Positions 61,861 to 64,000 of a stretch of DNA of 64,000 nt are shown in pieces. The stretch is from NCBI GenBank assembly GCA_018806985.1, contig JADANN010000100.1, positions 326,001 to 390,000 of the forward strand. Reading direction: 5' to 3'. A program made the position numbers and the translations under genes. Every line of letters starts with the position of its first letter. Position 1 is the stretch's first letter. Source of the DNA: Angiostrongylus vasorum (Eukaryota; Nematoda; Chromadorea; Rhabditida; Metastrongylidae). Below the pieces are notes generated by a model. That model saw only the letters and a program-made list of their open reading frames with translations, was not told the origin of the DNA and did not search any database.

Positions 61861-63829
61861 CTTCGAAAACAAGTAACTTGTACCAAGTAAGCCGTACATT
61901 TTCAATATCCCAAAAAACAACTGAAGTATAGAACTGTTTCTTTTTCAGCAGTTCTATTCACAGAAATAGCCCATAGAATAGGCAGAATCAGATTAACATG
62001 TGCTCAAGTACCAAATGATTCGTTACCAAAGAGGAGTTTTCTTGTTTAATACAAGTAGGAAAACAGTTTTGCTTTAATAAGAAAGTCAGTTGTTTTGACT
62101 TTTTTTTAGAGACATTTTATTATATTCCGGATGTATCTTCTCTTAACTGTGCAACACAATCTTTGCACGATTGTTTAGGGGCTCATTACATAGTTTAAAT
62201 CAATAACAAACCAGTTCGACCGAGAAAAAAATAGTGATAGTAATGAATAATAGAGAAGCATGGACTGCATGTGGTTCTTAAGCCAGGGAGAATTTCTATT
62301 GTCACTGATCACGTCCGCGAACCGGTTCTCGGATTCAGATATCCATGAGAAGCGATCATTTCGTTGATCAGGAATTTTCTATACACAACAACTATTCGGA
62401 ATATCTTTAATGAACAACGCTTTCCCACATATTGTGCTTTACTACCTATATCACAGATTCTTTATGGGTCATCTTATGTTGAGCCAAATATCTCCAATAC
62501 GTTTCATTGTCTTTCATTTCGCATATGTGGTGGGGTTCGCCCTTTGGTTTGGACAGCAGATTGGGTATCTATAGATTTCTTTTTTAGAAATAAGCACGAT
62601 GGGTGTTTTCTAATGGAAGGCCAACGTACCCGTGCTATGGCGCTCGTACATGCTCATCATAGGTAACTTGTACCCTTCATACTGAGACAAGGATTCCTTC
62701 AGGATGCAACAATGTTTACGGATTTTCGACCGAGAAACAAGGGAAAATGTAAAGTGATCAAACTCACAGCCTAAAAAAACGGTCTATCTCGCTTTATAAG
62801 CCTATTCAAACCTCGCTTCCTCAGTAGCCCAAGAATCGGAAATTTGCATAACAATGTATTCCTGGAAGTATTTTTTTAGTATGTAAGTAAGTTAGGAATA
62901 TTTTCACGGCATCATCAAAGAAACAAAAAACAAAGCATATCTTTTGATTGCCTTCTTCTCTATACCGAATAGCATTACTTCATCACAAGACGCCGACATG
63001 TTTTCATGATGTTTTTTTCTTAATGGATTATCTTTCGCAGATTAAGTCCTATCAGAGTAGTATTAACGATTTTAATAGGGACGAAGTAGCAAAAGCAAAG
63101 AATCTATGAAGCCTTTCACTGTTACGCGTCTAAAAGTGTCAATTTCTTATTGGCTATTGCTATCAGTGAAGAGTTATAGCCTTAAAACCTGAAGTTCAGG
63201 TTATCTAATGACATTTAATGTTAAGTGCATTATCAGTTACGCGGGTTAAGTCACTGGTATTCCCACAAGCGTCATATTACTCCACAAACTTTCCCAAAAG
63301 GCATGCTTTTCACACATTGCGGTATTTTGAATAGCTAGTGCTTTCTCAATCGTCTGGTTTCATTGGAAAACAGAGTATTTAAATCATCAATTACTGCACA
63401 GTTTAACGATGATGCGACCAGTATTTATTAGTGCTAAAACACATAAGCCAACGGAGATTCTTTGCCACCGGTGTCAAACAATCCGGGAAGGAGTCTGGTA
63501 GTTATATCTGAAGCTCAAGAGTAAATGGTGTAATTCGTCGTCTTTGAAGAAACCAGGCTGGCAAGCTTCCTTCGACCAATGAGGTCGACAAATGCTCGTG
63601 CTGATGACCTGCGAAGACATCATGGCACCTGTTTCCCGTTATTTCTGTAAAGAAATCCTCTTAAGCTAGAATCATACCAGTAAAATTCTTAGAAGTTATT
63701 GATCAGACAACAACGGCAGTCAGTGCATTCGTAGGACGAGAAATAGAGTGGTGATGCCGAGTAAACGCAAGCGAAAAAGGAATCGCAGAAAAAAGTTCAG
63801 ACGGAACAAATTCTAAAGTAAATAAGTTG
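61861..63829. other. No gene assigned
   Basis: The 5' exons of the minus-strand gene at 48301-61860 should lie here or beyond the window. I found no exon with both splice sites and matching phase. No repeat family of this window is recognisable here either, which makes it unusually free of SINEs. Confidence 0.4.
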
Positions 63830-64000
63830 CCACAGTGATGCTGATTCACTGGCAAAACTCCGGACCATGGGTGCCTTCGGTAAAAATCAAACTCGATATT
63901 ATCCTCCTAATGCTCACTGTTATTTATACTATTTCTTCAAATTAACTAAGTTCAATGCTGTTTTATGCTCCTCTATCCCGTTGACGGGTGATTGCTGATA
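63830..64000 (-). mobile_element. SINE family C, minus strand, cut by window edge
   Basis: gatgctgattcactggcaaaac at the left, gttgacgggtgattgctgat at the right edge. Confidence 0.65.

Noticed and set aside
62364..62666. 100-codon open frame
   Set aside because: No splice sites, composition or motif suggests coding; likely chance in AT-rich DNA.

Overview
The window is eukaryotic and almost certainly nematode. It is AT-rich, has no operons, and carries small exons (43-330 bp) with nematode-like acceptors (TTTTCAG, TTTTTAG) in introns of hundreds to thousands of bases. The decayed reverse-transcriptase families resemble those that are abundant in strongylid (clade V, hookworm-like) genomes. 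That assignment is inference from element style, not from a marker gene.

I could chain exons by splice site and reading phase into four genes. (1) 2180-8751 (+) holds the last five coding exons of a basic protein of unknown function. (2) 16383-35949 (+) is about 13 exons: a signal peptide, a thioredoxin-like domain resembling the N-terminal domain of selenoprotein P (Cys version, CASC motif), a Gln/Asn-rich linker and a cysteine-rich C-terminus. Its frame is broken by one extra T at 20641-20646, and its last coding exon is split by a 404-bp insertion flanked by a 10-bp direct repeat. (3) 48301-61860 (-) is at least nine exons of a secreted-looking, Cys- then Gly-rich protein. (4) 45542-46020 (-) is the last two exons of a membrane protein. 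A lone signal-peptide exon at 39617-39775 (+) may start a fifth gene.

Most of the rest is transposon debris. There are RTE-like LINE relics (1-1680, 5885-7440, 46078-48115, 50015-50330). There are Penelope-like elements with GIY-YIG endonuclease remnants (27530-28200, 50900-52800, 56930-59357). Their terminal repeats carry compact hammerhead-ribozyme-like motifs, and several short foldback elements are made only of two inverted copies of those terminal repeats. Three tRNA-headed SINE families and one further dispersed repeat fill introns and intergenic DNA. A tRNA-Gly(CCC) lies at 36607-36677. A roughly 1.35-kb (AAC)n tract inside one Penelope copy lies in an intron of the minus-strand gene.

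No new defence-type or prokaryote-like system is visible. The most notable items are the selenoprotein-P-like fusion gene with its two lesions, and the hammerhead motifs that occur as inverted pairs in foldback elements, one of which caused the exon disruption. Splice models come from sequence and phase only and have no transcript support.
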